Source of the DNA: Siphonodentalium dalli
Taxonomy: Eukaryota > Mollusca > Scaphopoda > Gadilida > Siphonodentaliidae
Assembly: GCA_032622095.1 (NCBI GenBank)
Contig: CP136068.1
Span: forward strand, 14,923,729 to 14,987,728
Reading direction: 5' to 3'
Length of the DNA stretch: 64,000 nucleotides
Position 1 is the first letter of the stretch. The number at the start of each line of letters is the position of its first letter. The notes beneath the pieces are model-generated. The model did not search any database. It saw only the letters and a program-made list of their open reading frames with translations, and was not told the DNA's origin. Of this stretch, positions 23,454-35,442 are shown piece after piece. Position numbers and translations under genes: made by a program.

Positions 23454-24362
23454 ACAAATGCTCTACCAAGCAGACAGCTCTAGGATATCAAACAACAGAG
23501 CTGTCAATCCAAGCATATTTTGTTAACAATACTATCTCACTAATTACATTCTCTGTTCTTGTGCACCCTCCTCATATCTCATCTTATATAGCTCTGAGTA
23601 TCTGCTGTTTGCATGTTGTCGATTTTAGACTGATTTAATCCAAATTTGATGTGGTCACTTGGGGAACGTCCACACCAAATAAGAACCCATTGGGTCTCAT
23701 GGTTCTGGAGATGTTTTAAGAAGTTTTGATGGACAGATGAATGGCTAGACGGATGGCTAGACAGATGGCTAGATGGACGGACAACGGATGAGTAGTGATG
23801 ACTATAGCTCCACCGGAGATTTCGACTCAGGTGAGCTAAAAAAAAGTGTTCCCTCTTAATTTCTTGTTGATAAAAGTAGAGACCATTGATCTTACTCAGG
23901 ATTACCATATAAGGAACATTGAAAGCAGTTAAAGGTACTCAATCCGATCAGAGGGTCCCCATCTCAACAGATTCCAACAACAACAAAATTTTATCAAAGG
24001 TCACTTTAGTTATCAGATTCGATTAATTATCCAAAAATAATGCTAACGACTATGAACTATCATATATAATTGCACAAAATATGTTGTATAGCAACATTTT
24101 GTTCAATGGAATTTAGTATCGAGAGTATGTCAGTCGGCTTTTTCGAAAAACTTCTGGGACAGAAAGTATTCCCGATAATGAAAAATAATAGATTTCTAAA
24201 ATCGATATCTAATAAATCTGAGCTTTGATGGGTGGCTTCCTCGACTCGAATCAAATATTTTTGTCCCCCGAAGCCAAGGAAATAGTAATTGAGAGGAGTT
24301 TTATCGGATTGCAAAATCAATAAAATGAAAACGTTCGGGGGCACTGGAATAGGGGCGGGTGG
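23454..24362. repeat. Dispersed repeat with GATGGCTAGAC minisatellite
   Basis: Positions 23590-23845 contain a block (AACGTCCACACCAAATAAG, GTTCTGGAGATGTTTTAAG), then four or five short units of the GATGGCTAGACG type (23735-23785), ending in GGTGAGCTAAAAAA. To my knowledge this layout resembles a repeat that is abundant in molluscan genomes. The rest has no gene signal apart from the 26-bp repeat at 24308-24333. Confidence 0.5.
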
Positions 24363-24379
24363 GTCACCAGAAACACAGG
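24363..24379. repeat. 17-bp inverted repeat, right member
   Basis: GTCACCAGAAACACAGG is the exact reverse complement of 17567-17583 and lies 32 bp upstream of helicase block 4. Confidence 0.6.
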
Positions 24380-24410
24380 TCAATTTTATTTTGGTCTGGT
24401 CCAAATATTT

Positions 24411-24644
24411 TTGAACAAGTGCTTCGAGTTCAATTTAGAGGACAATGTTGCCAAATATGATGCAATATTCATACTAGAATGTGACCAACTGTTCAATGAT
24501 CCTGAAAACTATCCAGTGACTATGATGTTTATGCCAATTGCATGCATGTGCCATCTGGCCACCAATTTAGATCATTTGTTTGGAAAACAGACAATAAAGG
24601 AGAGTTGTTATTCATCAACCTCTTCTTCACTCTGGCTTTCTTAA
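24411..24644 (+). pseudogene. RecQ-like helicase, block 4
   Basis: The frame reads NKCFEFNLEDNVAKYDAIFI, then LFNDPENYPVTMMFMPIACM and LDHLFGKQTIKESCYS. A segment of this form (YPVT.MFMP..) resembles the stretch between the two RecA-like domains in divergent invertebrate RecQ-like proteins. It is directly preceded by VQIFL, matching the expected continuation after ENADR of block 3. It ends at a stop where the next conserved motifs should begin; motifs IV-VI are not found downstream. Confidence 0.5.
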
Positions 24645-25234
24645 CTGTTAGTCACTTAGTCAAGTTAGTGTTACTGTTAGCTGGTTAGGCCTACTTTCTA
24701 TTTCAACTTCTTGCCTGGTGTTCTGCAAGTTACACTTTCAGAATTAGATGTCTTGCATGTACTCCGTGGATCAATCGCTTTGTCTTTTTGTACGGTATAT
24801 TTGTAAATAAACTTTCTTTATATTAATTATAAGCAAAACAAGAAGAAATGTTGTTGATCCGCTTATAAATAATTTACAATTCACAAGATGATCTATCTAT
24901 CTATCTACTTGATACTCCATCGCCCTCAATGTGCTGAGGATTATGTGGAGGTCCAGGTGCTACCACGGCCGAGTAACTTTATAACCCTGTGGTGACTCCA
25001 GTAGCGTTCTTTAACGTGCACACACCGAGGCGTGTTCACGGGTCAGCCATTAATGTCCGCGCCCAATCGGACAGCGTACTGCACCCACGACAACATACCT
25101 GGACAAGATTAGTGTTGTAATGGGGGGAAGTCAGCATTTTGCATTCGGATCTTTATTCAGTGATCTCGAATGAGACTTTTCAGCCTGACAAACTTGGTAT
25201 CTGACCGAGTTCTGATTTTTGTCAGAATACCCTG
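24645..25234. other. No gene recognised; short ATCT microsatellite
   Basis: A short (ATCT)n tract lies at 24892-24908. A GC-richer block follows to about 25110, possibly part of a SINE or other dispersed repeat. No ORF is credible. Confidence 0.4.
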
Positions 25235-25300
25235 ACCAAGTTGCGATCCCCGGTCCGATAGCAAGAGAGACCAGTACGCTATCTCTCGGCCACCGACTTC
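25235..25300 (-). repeat. tRNA-derived SINE head (A and B boxes)
   Basis: On the minus strand, TGGCCGAGAGAT (25281-25292) matches a pol III A box of Leu/Ser type, and about 30 nt further GGATCGCAAC resembles a B box. There is no intact cloverleaf, so I call a SINE head, not a tRNA gene. Confidence 0.4.
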
Positions 25301-26828
25301 CCTTTGATGATTTTGGAATCTCGTCCGCTAAATCTCCAATTAACAACTTTAACTTGCGGCTGATATCTTCTTTAGCCCACTTATTTTGGTTTAGCTTATA
25401 GCATCTCCATGTATCGGACGTTAAACAAGAGAAACAAGCCGAAATGTAAGTCTTAGTTGGAGTTTCGCCACCCAAGTGGCAACCAATTTCTGGGTTTTTC
25501 ACTTTTCTAAAAATAGACAGTCTTAAATAGTGAAGTTGTGCGGGCAGCGGTAAGTCCCCCGTAGCGTAGGGGACTGAACTCTGCCTTGCAGCTTGCCAAA
25601 AACCTGCCCCACGGTATTGACAAAAACATTTACCACTTTTAATGCACACGAAATCTCACGGCGATTCCTACTATATATAGTCCATGAGACAACAGCGCCC
25701 ACTCAATTAAGTTAACGCCCCACACACATTTGTATTATTGCTCTGTGCTCCTGTTTATGTATATGCGGCATAACTGATCATAACTGGGTCATGGTCCAGG
25801 TCCACTATATGTATGCTCTAGCTATACAGGTTCTAGCGTACCCTAATTTTCGCATCTGATATTTCTCTGAGCCCAATGTCTTTACCTATATTGATACCAC
25901 ATAAAATTATGTATAACTATTAGCTACATTTAGCATTGGTGGGACATTGAATTATTGTTAATAGCACCGTATGCTGTTATTTATCTGTGTGCGGTTTATA
26001 TTCCATAAACCAGTTTAGACATGAAAAAAACAAATATATGAACGCCATTCTTTCGCAGAACGCCAAAAATAAAACCGGCTATAAACGGTAGCTATATTAT
26101 CTATATGTAGTGGACCATGACCATTCAGTCTGAAAACAGCACAAAGCTGGCATGGCTCTTTTTTTTTACATTAAAATATGCTGAATAGTTTGGGCTATAC
26201 TTTCCCCATTTTCAATTAAAACCCCATTTTGCAAGTTTGTCAAAGTTAAAACGTTTTACATTACAACTGCCAGTATTTAGTTCTTGGAAATAAGTAGTGT
26301 ATGTTTCCTGACTCATGGACGATGTGAATTTACAACACTGAATAATATAGCATCACAAAAGCGTTTTTCTCAGACTAAAACCACTATTGATCATTGTGCT
26401 ACATGCGCATCTGTGTTTGTCATATGTCTATCCTCTCTGTGTTTGGCTATTCAATATGCCTACCACAAAATATTGACGGGACAGTATGTCAAATAGCTTT
26501 TTTTAAACTGAAAAATGCATTATTTGAGTTCGCAGTCATGTTTGTCTTGTCAATGAGATACTATACCACATGTATCCACGAAAATAACTTGCAAATCGAC
26601 ATGCTGAGCAAATTTGGGAGTCTGTTTACTTTGAAAGTTTGAAAAAGTTGACAAAATCCGAGATATTTTGTCTTCAAACAACGTATTCTACAATGCCAAA
26701 TTGTTACCAAAAGGTTCAACTTATAAATCAGACATTACTGCATCTTACGTGATAAAAATATCTGACCTTTTACAGCGTATTTGATCAATTATAATCTAAA
26801 ACATACCTTGGTTGAGAAACCCGCCACG
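25301..26828. other. Unassigned intergenic sequence
   Basis: A 172-codon minus-strand frame (25131-25649) crosses the SINE-like head and shows no domain; I do not call it. The remainder is AT-rich without repeats I can pair inside this window. Confidence 0.4.
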
Positions 26829-26985
26829 CAATATCACTACAGCAATATACATACCCACAGCCGCCAGCCAATAGGGTTATCGGGCGTGATCAATTAACAC
26901 TCAACATTGTACTGCCAAAAAGGCATTGCCATGATATACGAAATCACCACGAATGAGAGAAGAGGAATAACTCTATATCCACTGC
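26829..26985. repeat. Second copy of the two-part repeat seen at 9957-10090
   Basis: Here the block containing CAATATCACTACAGCAATAT comes first and inverted, followed by the CATTGCCATGATATAC block in direct orientation. A 13-bp sequence related to CTCAACATTGTA flanks the second block on both sides (26899-26911 and 26989-27001), like a target duplication. Confidence 0.6.
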
Positions 26986-29015
26986 AACTCTCAACATTGT
27001 ATCGAATTCAGCATAGCGCTGAATTTGCACTTTCTCATCTGACCATCTACTCAAAATGTCTGCAGATCTATTTTCCTGAGATGATATGTGTACCATTCTG
27101 ATTTGAAATTCGTTTTTTTGCGGCAGTAAAAAGAATTTCTCTAAGACACTTCTGTAGAAATTCATTTCGGGTTTTTTCCAAAATTCACCACTGTTACAGA
27201 CACTTGATTGTCACAAAAAAACAACCATTTCTTATGTTTGAGACGTGGTCCCCACAGTTTCTAGCACAACCAGACTGTTAACAATTCTAAACAGTTAATA
27301 CTCAATGATCAATCACGTATACATTCTGAATAAGTATCATGTATGTATTCACCATGCATAAACCACCACAACCACTCAACGAAGAATCGCATGAGAGAAA
27401 TTGATCTGGAGTGGACCATTTTTCCATATCCATCATAGAAATCCCATTGTATATTTTTAAGAATTCAAACCACCAAGTCAAGTCTTTTTTGACATACAAA
27501 GGTATCCTATATCTTACTTGTGTATTCGACATAGAACGCAGCCAATTCAAAAGGCGCGAAATGAATATTCTACCCGGTTTTACACATGAGGATATGAAAT
27601 GTAATTTCCCCAGTAAAGATTCTAATTCTTTTCTAGTAGCTTGTTCTTTGTTCAACCACATTGAAACTATCACTAAGATTTCGTTCAATCTATCTTCCGT
27701 TATCGACAACGTTAGAGCATTCGTGTCAAACTGGATACCCAAGAAAGTCATGACTGTGCTTGGGTAACAAGCTTTTTGAACTGCCCTGCAAAATATCTCT
27801 CATGCAAATGAAACTATCTATTGCACGCTCGGGCGATTCACACCCAGCACAGTCGTCGATATAATTTACTATTTCATAACCAATGGATTTCATGATGAAA
27901 TTTAAGGAATTTGTCACTCTTTGGCAAATGTATGCCGCAGATCTGAGCCCCATGCTTAAGACAATATCAAAATAAATCATACCATTCCATTTGAATCCCA
28001 ATAAGTCAATATCTCCCGGGTCAACGTAAAATTGTCGAAATGCTTTTGATAAGTCGATTTTCCAAAAATGCGATCCCTGTCCATGCATTTTTACCAAGGT
28101 AACCAAGTTATCGATCGAAGGATATGAAACATTTATGCTTTCACCCAAATATTCTACCATGGAAATACTGTCATTAACTGCCAAACATTCTGGCAGGCTT
28201 AGATCTAATATGATACGTTTCTCTATCGAATTTTTCGTTTCCACGGTGTTTAATGGAGACAAAACATTGACTTAAAGGGACACTCTAGGGATGGCCCTAA
28301 AATTCTACCCAAGGACACTTCCTGATTAATATAATCCGTTAATACAGATTGAAATTGCGTAGCCCCCTTGTGATTACGTACGAGATCGTTTGACATGTGC
28401 TCACACAAATATCCGATTGGGAAACCATACCTCAAGAGTTCACCCAGCTGCATGTCATCATACATAAAGTTTTTTAACATTTGTTGTAAATATTCTACAT
28501 TGATTCCTGAATAAATTGGTATCTTACACCCTACATAATTAGGAACTCCCGAATTCCTAACTTGCTCATTAGCATGAAATAAATCTATAACAAAATTTGA
28601 TTTAGCATATTCAGACGTCCAACTATTTCAATTTGAGAAACAAATGCACTACGAATTATTTCTGTCTCCCCAGCCACAAATTGACTAAATGTTAAATCAT
28701 TAAATTTTATATCCCGTGCAACATATTCCATTTGCAACATATTCTGCGGACATAACTGTGGATTGATAACCCTATCGTTTTGCTTTAAAGCTAAACCTGA
28801 CGCACCGCAATTTATCTTGGGGTTCTGCAGTTGCATTTCATTAACAGAATAATTATCATCAAACATACAATCAATTTGTAACCCTTTCATTCGTTTTTCA
28901 ACAGTTTTCATAACATGTTTGTTCTTTTTTATATCAGCCGTTTTAAATTCATCAACGTTCTTGTTAAATTTGTGAGAATCTTTAGTGATACCTTCAAATG
29001 CACCATTCCTTCTTA
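26944..29015 (-). pseudogene. Ngaro/DIRS-like gag end, reverse transcriptase and RNase H
   Basis: Minus-strand segments read in order. The tail of the gag-like coiled coil (28911-28585) precedes an RT with WKIDLSKAFRQFYVDP, FDIVLSMGLRSAAYICQR and the YIDD catalytic box. FLGIQFDT and the start of RNase H (CDSSLSGCGG) follow, then the end of RNase H (HISSQENRSADILSRW). These are the hallmarks of tyrosine-recombinase retrotransposon polymerases. At least four frameshifts separate the pieces. The open frame continues up to 29015, where the LTR element interrupts it, and resumes at 37747 and 41019. No recombinase lies immediately downstream. Confidence 0.85.
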
Positions 29016-29433
29016 TGTACCACTCCCCAGGTTCTTATACACTAAGTTGGAACTCTCAGAAAACATGGTGATGACATTTATTAACACAAGTATATACAGG
29101 TGAACAGCAAGGCAGCCACGGGAGAATAATATACAATGATATCTTCTTAGGAATACGTTCAGAACAAGAGAGAGAGCTTGGCTCTGTCTAGTATATATGC
29201 GCTGAGAGGAAACGCCCTGAACCCCAGATGTCGTGATTTGATTGGAACACGTGTGCGCCGCTATCATCAAAACAGGTGGACAATTAATATCCAGTTTTGA
29301 CGAAAGCAGTGAACTCTAGAGTCAATGACCTAAATCATTCACCTCAGAGTTGTTGTTCCCATCATCAGGTCAGGACAGTGACCTCCCAGCTAGGATTAAC
29401 CATACTTACATACGTATCATCGAAAGTATTACA
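29016..29433 (-). repeat. 3' LTR of the LARD-like element
   Basis: It matches 37328-37746 with about five substitutions and one indel by eye, so insertion was fairly recent compared with the decayed host element. Confidence 0.85.
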
Positions 29434-29444
29434 TAACTCGTATC

Positions 29445-29454
29445 CCCTTTTCAA
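29445..29454 (-). promoter_or_regulatory. Polypurine tract
   Basis: Minus-strand GAAAAGGGGA lies 11 bp inside the 3' LTR, as expected for a plus-strand primer. Confidence 0.55.
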
Positions 29455-29499
29455 GATTTTTGTCCTAAGACAAAAAACTTTATGAGAGATTTGAACTAT

Positions 29500-30620
29500 C
29501 CCATTTGGAATATGAATTTTTCCGAAACAGAAGAATGTCATAATCCTAAAAGTTCCCATCACAGGAATGTCACGTCCCGAAAGTTCTTTACTCGAGCGAA
29601 ACCGTCGATTGCTATGAATTGTTCTGAAACAGAAGAATGTCCTAATCCTCGAATAAGCTTTGGTTCTGGAGAGTTGGTTCTGATCCAGCATTGGAAGTTA
29701 ATGGTGCATCTCCCTATTAACCCCGTTTATCTTGGCTATATTCTGAATCATCGGTAGATCCAGCGTTGGAGAACAACGGTGCCTTTCCCGGTCATTCCCG
29801 TGCATCCTGGCTAGATTCCGAATGAATGATTGATCGATTGATCCATATATGACTTCTGTCGGAAGTTATAATGGCCTTGTTTCGATACGAAAGTTGAATA
29901 AATTTCCAACTTGATCTTGAATTCAGGCATAAATTAATTAAGAGTCAATATGGTTTAATATCTAGAGTATGACTTCCCGTCATGGCTTAAACCGCCTTGT
30001 TCGATACGAAAGTTGAATAAATTTCCAACTTGATCTTGAATTCGGGCGTAAATTGGCTAAGGGTCAATATATTGGTGTCTAGTGTAGGACTTCATACGTT
30101 GTGTTTAGAAACTAATATCAATTAAGTCTGGTTGGCATTAGCGTGTTAAAATCACGCTATACGTGTAGAACACGTTTCATTGCACAGAAATGCCCATATA
30201 ACCGACTAACATTTCAATTTGACCTTGAATTCGGGCGACATTTGATAAAGGATCAATATGGTTTAATAATAAGAATTTGACTTCCTGTGGAGGGTTATAT
30301 TTGCCTTGTTTCGATACGAAAGTTGAATAAAGTTCAACTCGATCTTGAATTTGGGCATAAATAAACGATCAACATAGTACTGTCTAGTGTAAAGGACTTT
30401 ATATACGTTGTGTAAGAACTGAAATGAATTATCTGTGTAATTTCAATAGCGTTACAACACGCTTATACGTGTAGAACACGATTTCAACCTTGAAAATGAC
30501 CATTACCGATTATCATTGTAATTGGGGCATAAAGGCCCACCTATACCACCATGGACCATTACCGATTATCATTGTAATTGGGGCATAAAGGCCCAACCTA
30601 TACCATCATGTACAATTGAA
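29500..30620. repeat. Imperfect tandem repeats inside the LARD-like element
   Basis: GAAACAGAAGAATGTC recurs at about 29525 and 29627. TCGATACGAAAGTTGAATAA recurs near 29882, 30003 and 30309. A 54-bp unit with GGGGCATAAAGGCCCA is duplicated at 30485-30600. None has coding capacity. A short (AT)n tract follows at about 30876-30894. Confidence 0.65.
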
Positions 30621-31696
30621 CTTGTACAAATGCTCTATAGCATTAAATGTCCCAACTTGTTGGCATCAACGTGTGGAACCACGCACTTCGAGTCGAACCT
30701 CTATTTCATTGCCGTGAAAATACCAAATTAAATCTCACGGGCCCCGCATTTGGGAGGACCCGTCAAATCACCTTGAAATTACAATGTAACCGATTCACAT
30801 TTCAATTGAAATTCTAACAACTCTTATAAACATAAACAACTCCCACACCAAGGACATTTTATATATATGCCATCGATTATATATATATATATATATTCCT
30901 TGTGAAACGGAATAAAATGTACAACTCATGAGACAATTTGCTTGGGTTATTGGTTCACATAGCTAATTATATATGGGTTTTTAATACAACCTACTTTACA
31001 TTATTATCATGATATGTCCCTTTAAAACAATTCAATAGTTCACTATAAAAACTTTAATTTCCTGACATCAGCTATCTCTTTTAACGTATTTCCAGTTCAT
31101 TCTCATATGTCCCTTTGAACTTAAAATCATCAGACAACGACTAACTTATATTTTCATGACCTCAGACAACTCTTAAACGGAATGCGTAAGCTAGTCTTCA
31201 TTCACAAGTCCCTTTAACTAAAATCAATAGATAGGTCACCATACGAATTTTAATTTTTCCTGACCACAGCTTAAATGCTAAATGAAATGTATATAATTAC
31301 CACTTTAGTTCCTACAGTGCAAACACAACAGGTTCGCAGGGGTGTAAGACAGCAATCAATTTAGCATGCATCAATAACCATGAGATCATGTATCTTCTCC
31401 CGTGCGGTCAGTGTAAATCTACCATCGTCCCGGGTGGACAGTTTTGACCAGTTTGCATAATTAATACCCTAAGGCCACGTGTTGGCTAAACGAGGGTCTC
31501 GATGTATCATTCAGGAATTTTGACCAAACAATTTGTATGTATCTTAGTAATTGACTTATTTTGTCATTTGAGTTTGATGGGCTAAGCAGCCAGTTGTGAA
31601 TGTTTTCTATGGGACGGATATATTTCTCAATGATAATGTTTTCAACATAGCCATGGTTCAAATGTTTTTAAACAGTATAATTTTCATGGAATTATT

Positions 31697-34600
31697 ATAC
31701 TTCCATGGTGTAACCAAGGAAGTATATTGTTTTTGTACTGGTGGCGTTTTCCGTTTATTTGGAAATACTCAGAAACTAATGACAGTAGGAACGTAAAATC
31801 TCTAGCGATTGTAGGCATCCAATGTCTACTAAGTATAATGGTATCCGAAACTCGGCCTAATGGATTTTGACGGAGTTATGGCCCTTTTTCGATTATTTTT
31901 CATTTTTCATTATTATTATTATACTCGACAATTTTACAACTCCCTAATATCTGAAAGTATAAGGAGTATCAATCTCAAATTTTGTGCGTATGTTGGGGTC
32001 AAAGTGTTCTAACCTATCGACGCATAATGAATATTGTCCGCGTTTGCCCGGCGGAGTTATCTCCCTTTATCTAAAAAAAATGTAATTTTATTATCTCGGA
32101 AATTATAAGGAGCAGAATATCGAAAATTGGACCGTGTACACACCTCGATATGCCCTACTGCCAACGGGCATCAACACTTGTGTCCGCGCTTTCCCTGAGG
32201 AGTTACCGCCCATAAATAGGGAAACCTCTATTTAATTTACTATGCTGCACTCCCGTATCATTCCAGATAACTGCATTTGGATTTCATAGTCGTGTTGACC
32301 ATTGTCAGTTTAGTCCGAGAAAGAAAATTGGACAGGGTCGGACATATATTTTGACGATGGGGTGGGGGCAAAAGTTTCGAGAAAAAATGTTTTGATTGAC
32401 ATTCATCTATTTAAGTATGTGGATTCCCTGAATCAAAACAAACTCATACCGGAAAGGATTTTTTAAATCCGAGAATTATGCAAGAGTTACGGGCCCTCAA
32501 AGTTTGCAATTTGGGCCCATGTGCTTGTTAACACATCTCCTCCGAAGATGTTGAAGTTTGGATGTCATCTGATACGCAAATGTGTGCAGACTGAAAAGGG
32601 CACGCGGTGAGCCAAATTTTGCCAGGGTACGTTCAGTATTGTGGGTCAGGGGAGGGTGGTCTGTGGTACAAATTTTTAATTCTTTTCGGAATCAGATGAA
32701 ACTTGGAATATAACATCTGCAACACCAGCTGATCTAGAAACTAAAAGAATTTCGAAATTATATTGAAAATTGACAGAGTTACGGGCCCTCAAAGTTTGCA
32801 ATTTTGGGCTCATGTGCTTGTTAACACATCTCCTCCGAAGATGTCGAACTTTGAATGTCATCTGATACGCCAATGCATGTAGGCAGAAGAGAGCACGTGG
32901 TGTGCCAAATTTTGCCAGTGTCGGTTCAGCGTTGTGGGTCAGGGGAGGGGCGGTCCGGGGTACCAATTTTTTATTCTTTTCCGAATCAGATGAAACTTGG
33001 AATATAACATCTACCATACACGATGATCACAAAACTGAAAACAGATCGTAAATCCGTTAAAAAATGGCCGAGATTTGGGCCCTCAAAATTTTAATATGGA
33101 CCCATATTCTTTCCAATAACCAAAATGTTATCCGTCTCCGAATCAGACAAAATTTATAACAAACAATCTATGTGAGGAGCTGATCACAATACTGAAAACC
33201 ATTTAAAAATACATTGGAAAATACGGGCCCTCAAACTTCGCATTTTGGGCCGGGTTTGACAATTTCCCAATCCCGTTACCCAATTCCGAGGTAGGGGTGG
33301 GGTCACTTACAGACACATAAGATAAACACACACATGATAAGAACAACATATAATCAACATACTTCGTATTTCCGTCCCAAAAATGCGATTCGTTCAGATC
33401 ATGATTTTCCCTATTATTATACTTCCATGGTGTAACCAAGGAAGTATATTGTTTTTGTACTGGTGGCGTTTTCCGTTTATTTGGAAATACTCAGAAACTA
33501 ATAGCAGTAGGAACGTGAAATCTCTAGCGATTGTAGGCATCCAATGTCTACTGAGTATAATGGTATCCGAAACTCGGCCTAATGGATTTTGACGGAGTTA
33601 TGGCCCTTTTTCGATTATTTTTCATTTTTCATTATTATTATTATACTCGACCCATTTACAACTCCCTAATATCTGAAAGTATAAGGAGTATCAATCTCAT
33701 ATTGTGTACGTATTTTGGGGTCAAAGAGTTCTAACCTATCGACGTATAATGGATATTGTCCGCGTTTGCCCTGCGGAGGTATCTCCCTTTATCTAAAAAA
33801 ATGTAATTTTATTATCTCGGAAATTATAAGGAGCAGAATATCGAAAATTGGACCGTGTACACACCTCGATATGCCCTACTGCCCACGGGCATCAAAACTT
33901 GTGTCCGCGCTTTCCCTGAGGAGTTACCGACCATAAATAGAGAACACTTTACACCAGAATGAATAAACCAAGGTACAGAGCTCTAAATTTTTTATTGCAT
34001 ATTCAAAATTGGACCAATAATCCTGACTCGAATATACCGCCTAAACATATTTTTACCCAGGACTTTCCGCTTTACGGGGTACGGAAATATTGCAACTATT
34101 TTTCCCGCCAAATCCAAACAGGGTGATGAAAGAGCCAGATAATGTCGTAGCAGGTACATTGACACACTTTATGTACGTCCCAGAAGTTTGACGGCTATAC
34201 TATAAATGTAACATACCCAACGGAGAATGCGTGTCAGGGTGGGTTGAGACTTTAAAGAAATACCACGAAAATTGCAAATGGGGGGAAATTCAAACATCGA
34301 GATAATTTTGTTTGATGAGTACATCTGATGGCTAGTGTTCACGCGCATCTAGAGGGCGATTTTCTAATTTCCAGATGGAACGGTTTACTCGCAACAACAC
34401 TATATATCATAAATGTGTATACTTATGTAGTCTATCACTAGCCGATTTTTAGCCCCAAATCCAAACGGGTTAATGTAGGAGCGAGTTTCGCGCAGGAGCA
34501 TGTAAGCGGGTATTCTGTAGGTACGACTACAAAATTTGACCGCTCTACTATAAACCCCACCTGCTCAAGGGAGTGTTTGTGTCGGGTGGGTTAAGATTTG

Positions 34601-35442
34601 GCAAATTCCACCGAAGATCAAATGGGGAAAATTACTCCGAAAATCAGATATTGAGATAAAAACTTTTCGACGAGTGGATGTGATAAGTAGTATCTAAACG
34701 CAAGATTAGTACGCTTTTTAAAGATTTAGAATGGACGGTTTAACCCTGGTAGCGTATAACGTTGTAACGGGTGATATATATATTACTCAAATTCAAAACC
34801 TCTCTTCATGACGCAAATTCAAACGGACTTGTCAAGAAGCAAGGCAAATGCATGAACATTCTCACTGATATACTATATAGGTATGTCCGCTCTACTATAA
34901 AAGTAACCTGTTGTCACGATTTGACCTGTCCAAAACATTCCCCGGACAAAAGTTTCCCTAGGTATCAAATTTTGTCGAAATCCGTTCGTTTTATCGGATT
35001 TGACCTTAAACTGACCATTTTGAAGGTCAATGTTAGGTCGGGGCCACAATTTGACCCACCCAACAGACTCCCCGGACAAAAGTACCCCTAGGTATCCCTA
35101 GGTATCTGTTTTGCCCGATTTGACCTTGGATTGACGTTTTTGAAGGTCAAGGTCAGGTTGGGGTCACGTCCAAAACACTCCCTAAATAAAATTATCCATA
35201 TTTATCTAATTTTGTAAAAAATCCGTCCAGCAGTTTTCCCTGTCATAGCTAAAAGACAAACAAACAGACAGACAGAAGTCCCAAAATATATATTAAATTT
35301 AGAAATGGCAAGTGCACCATCAGATCATAAGGCACCAATAAGCATTCGCATAAAGAGGAACACACATATACGCATAACACTCACATGGGATGGGATGGGA
35401 TACCATGGAAGTATATCTGATTCCATGGAATCTGACCTCTAG
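31697..35442 (+). mobile_element. Rolling-circle-like (Helentron-like) repeat, copy B
   Basis: It starts ATACTTCCATGGTGTAACC after a T. It ends with CCATGGAAGTAT (inverted match to the start), the palindrome GATTCCATGGAATC, then TGACCTCTAG followed by T. A second 5' start at 33419, joined through TGATTTTCCCTATTATT, makes it a head-to-tail composite. It holds two tandem units of about 290 bp at 32505-33040. No protein is encoded. The end structure fits Helentron-type non-autonomous elements. It is nested in the LARD-like element. Confidence 0.6.
32505..33040. repeat. Tandem units of about 290 bp within copy B
   Basis: The phrase ACACATCTCCTCCGAAGATG occurs 291 bp apart, each copy followed by a matching block ending ATGAAACTTGGAATATAACA. 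The same units form arrays at 42235-43040 and, inverted, at 61080-61760. Confidence 0.75.

Noticed and set aside
25235-25300. Functional tRNA gene
   Set aside because: Box A and a weak box B are present, but acceptor and anticodon stems do not pair.
25131-25649. Open frame of 172 codons on the minus strand
   Set aside because: No domain, strange composition, and it runs through a SINE-like head; probably chance.
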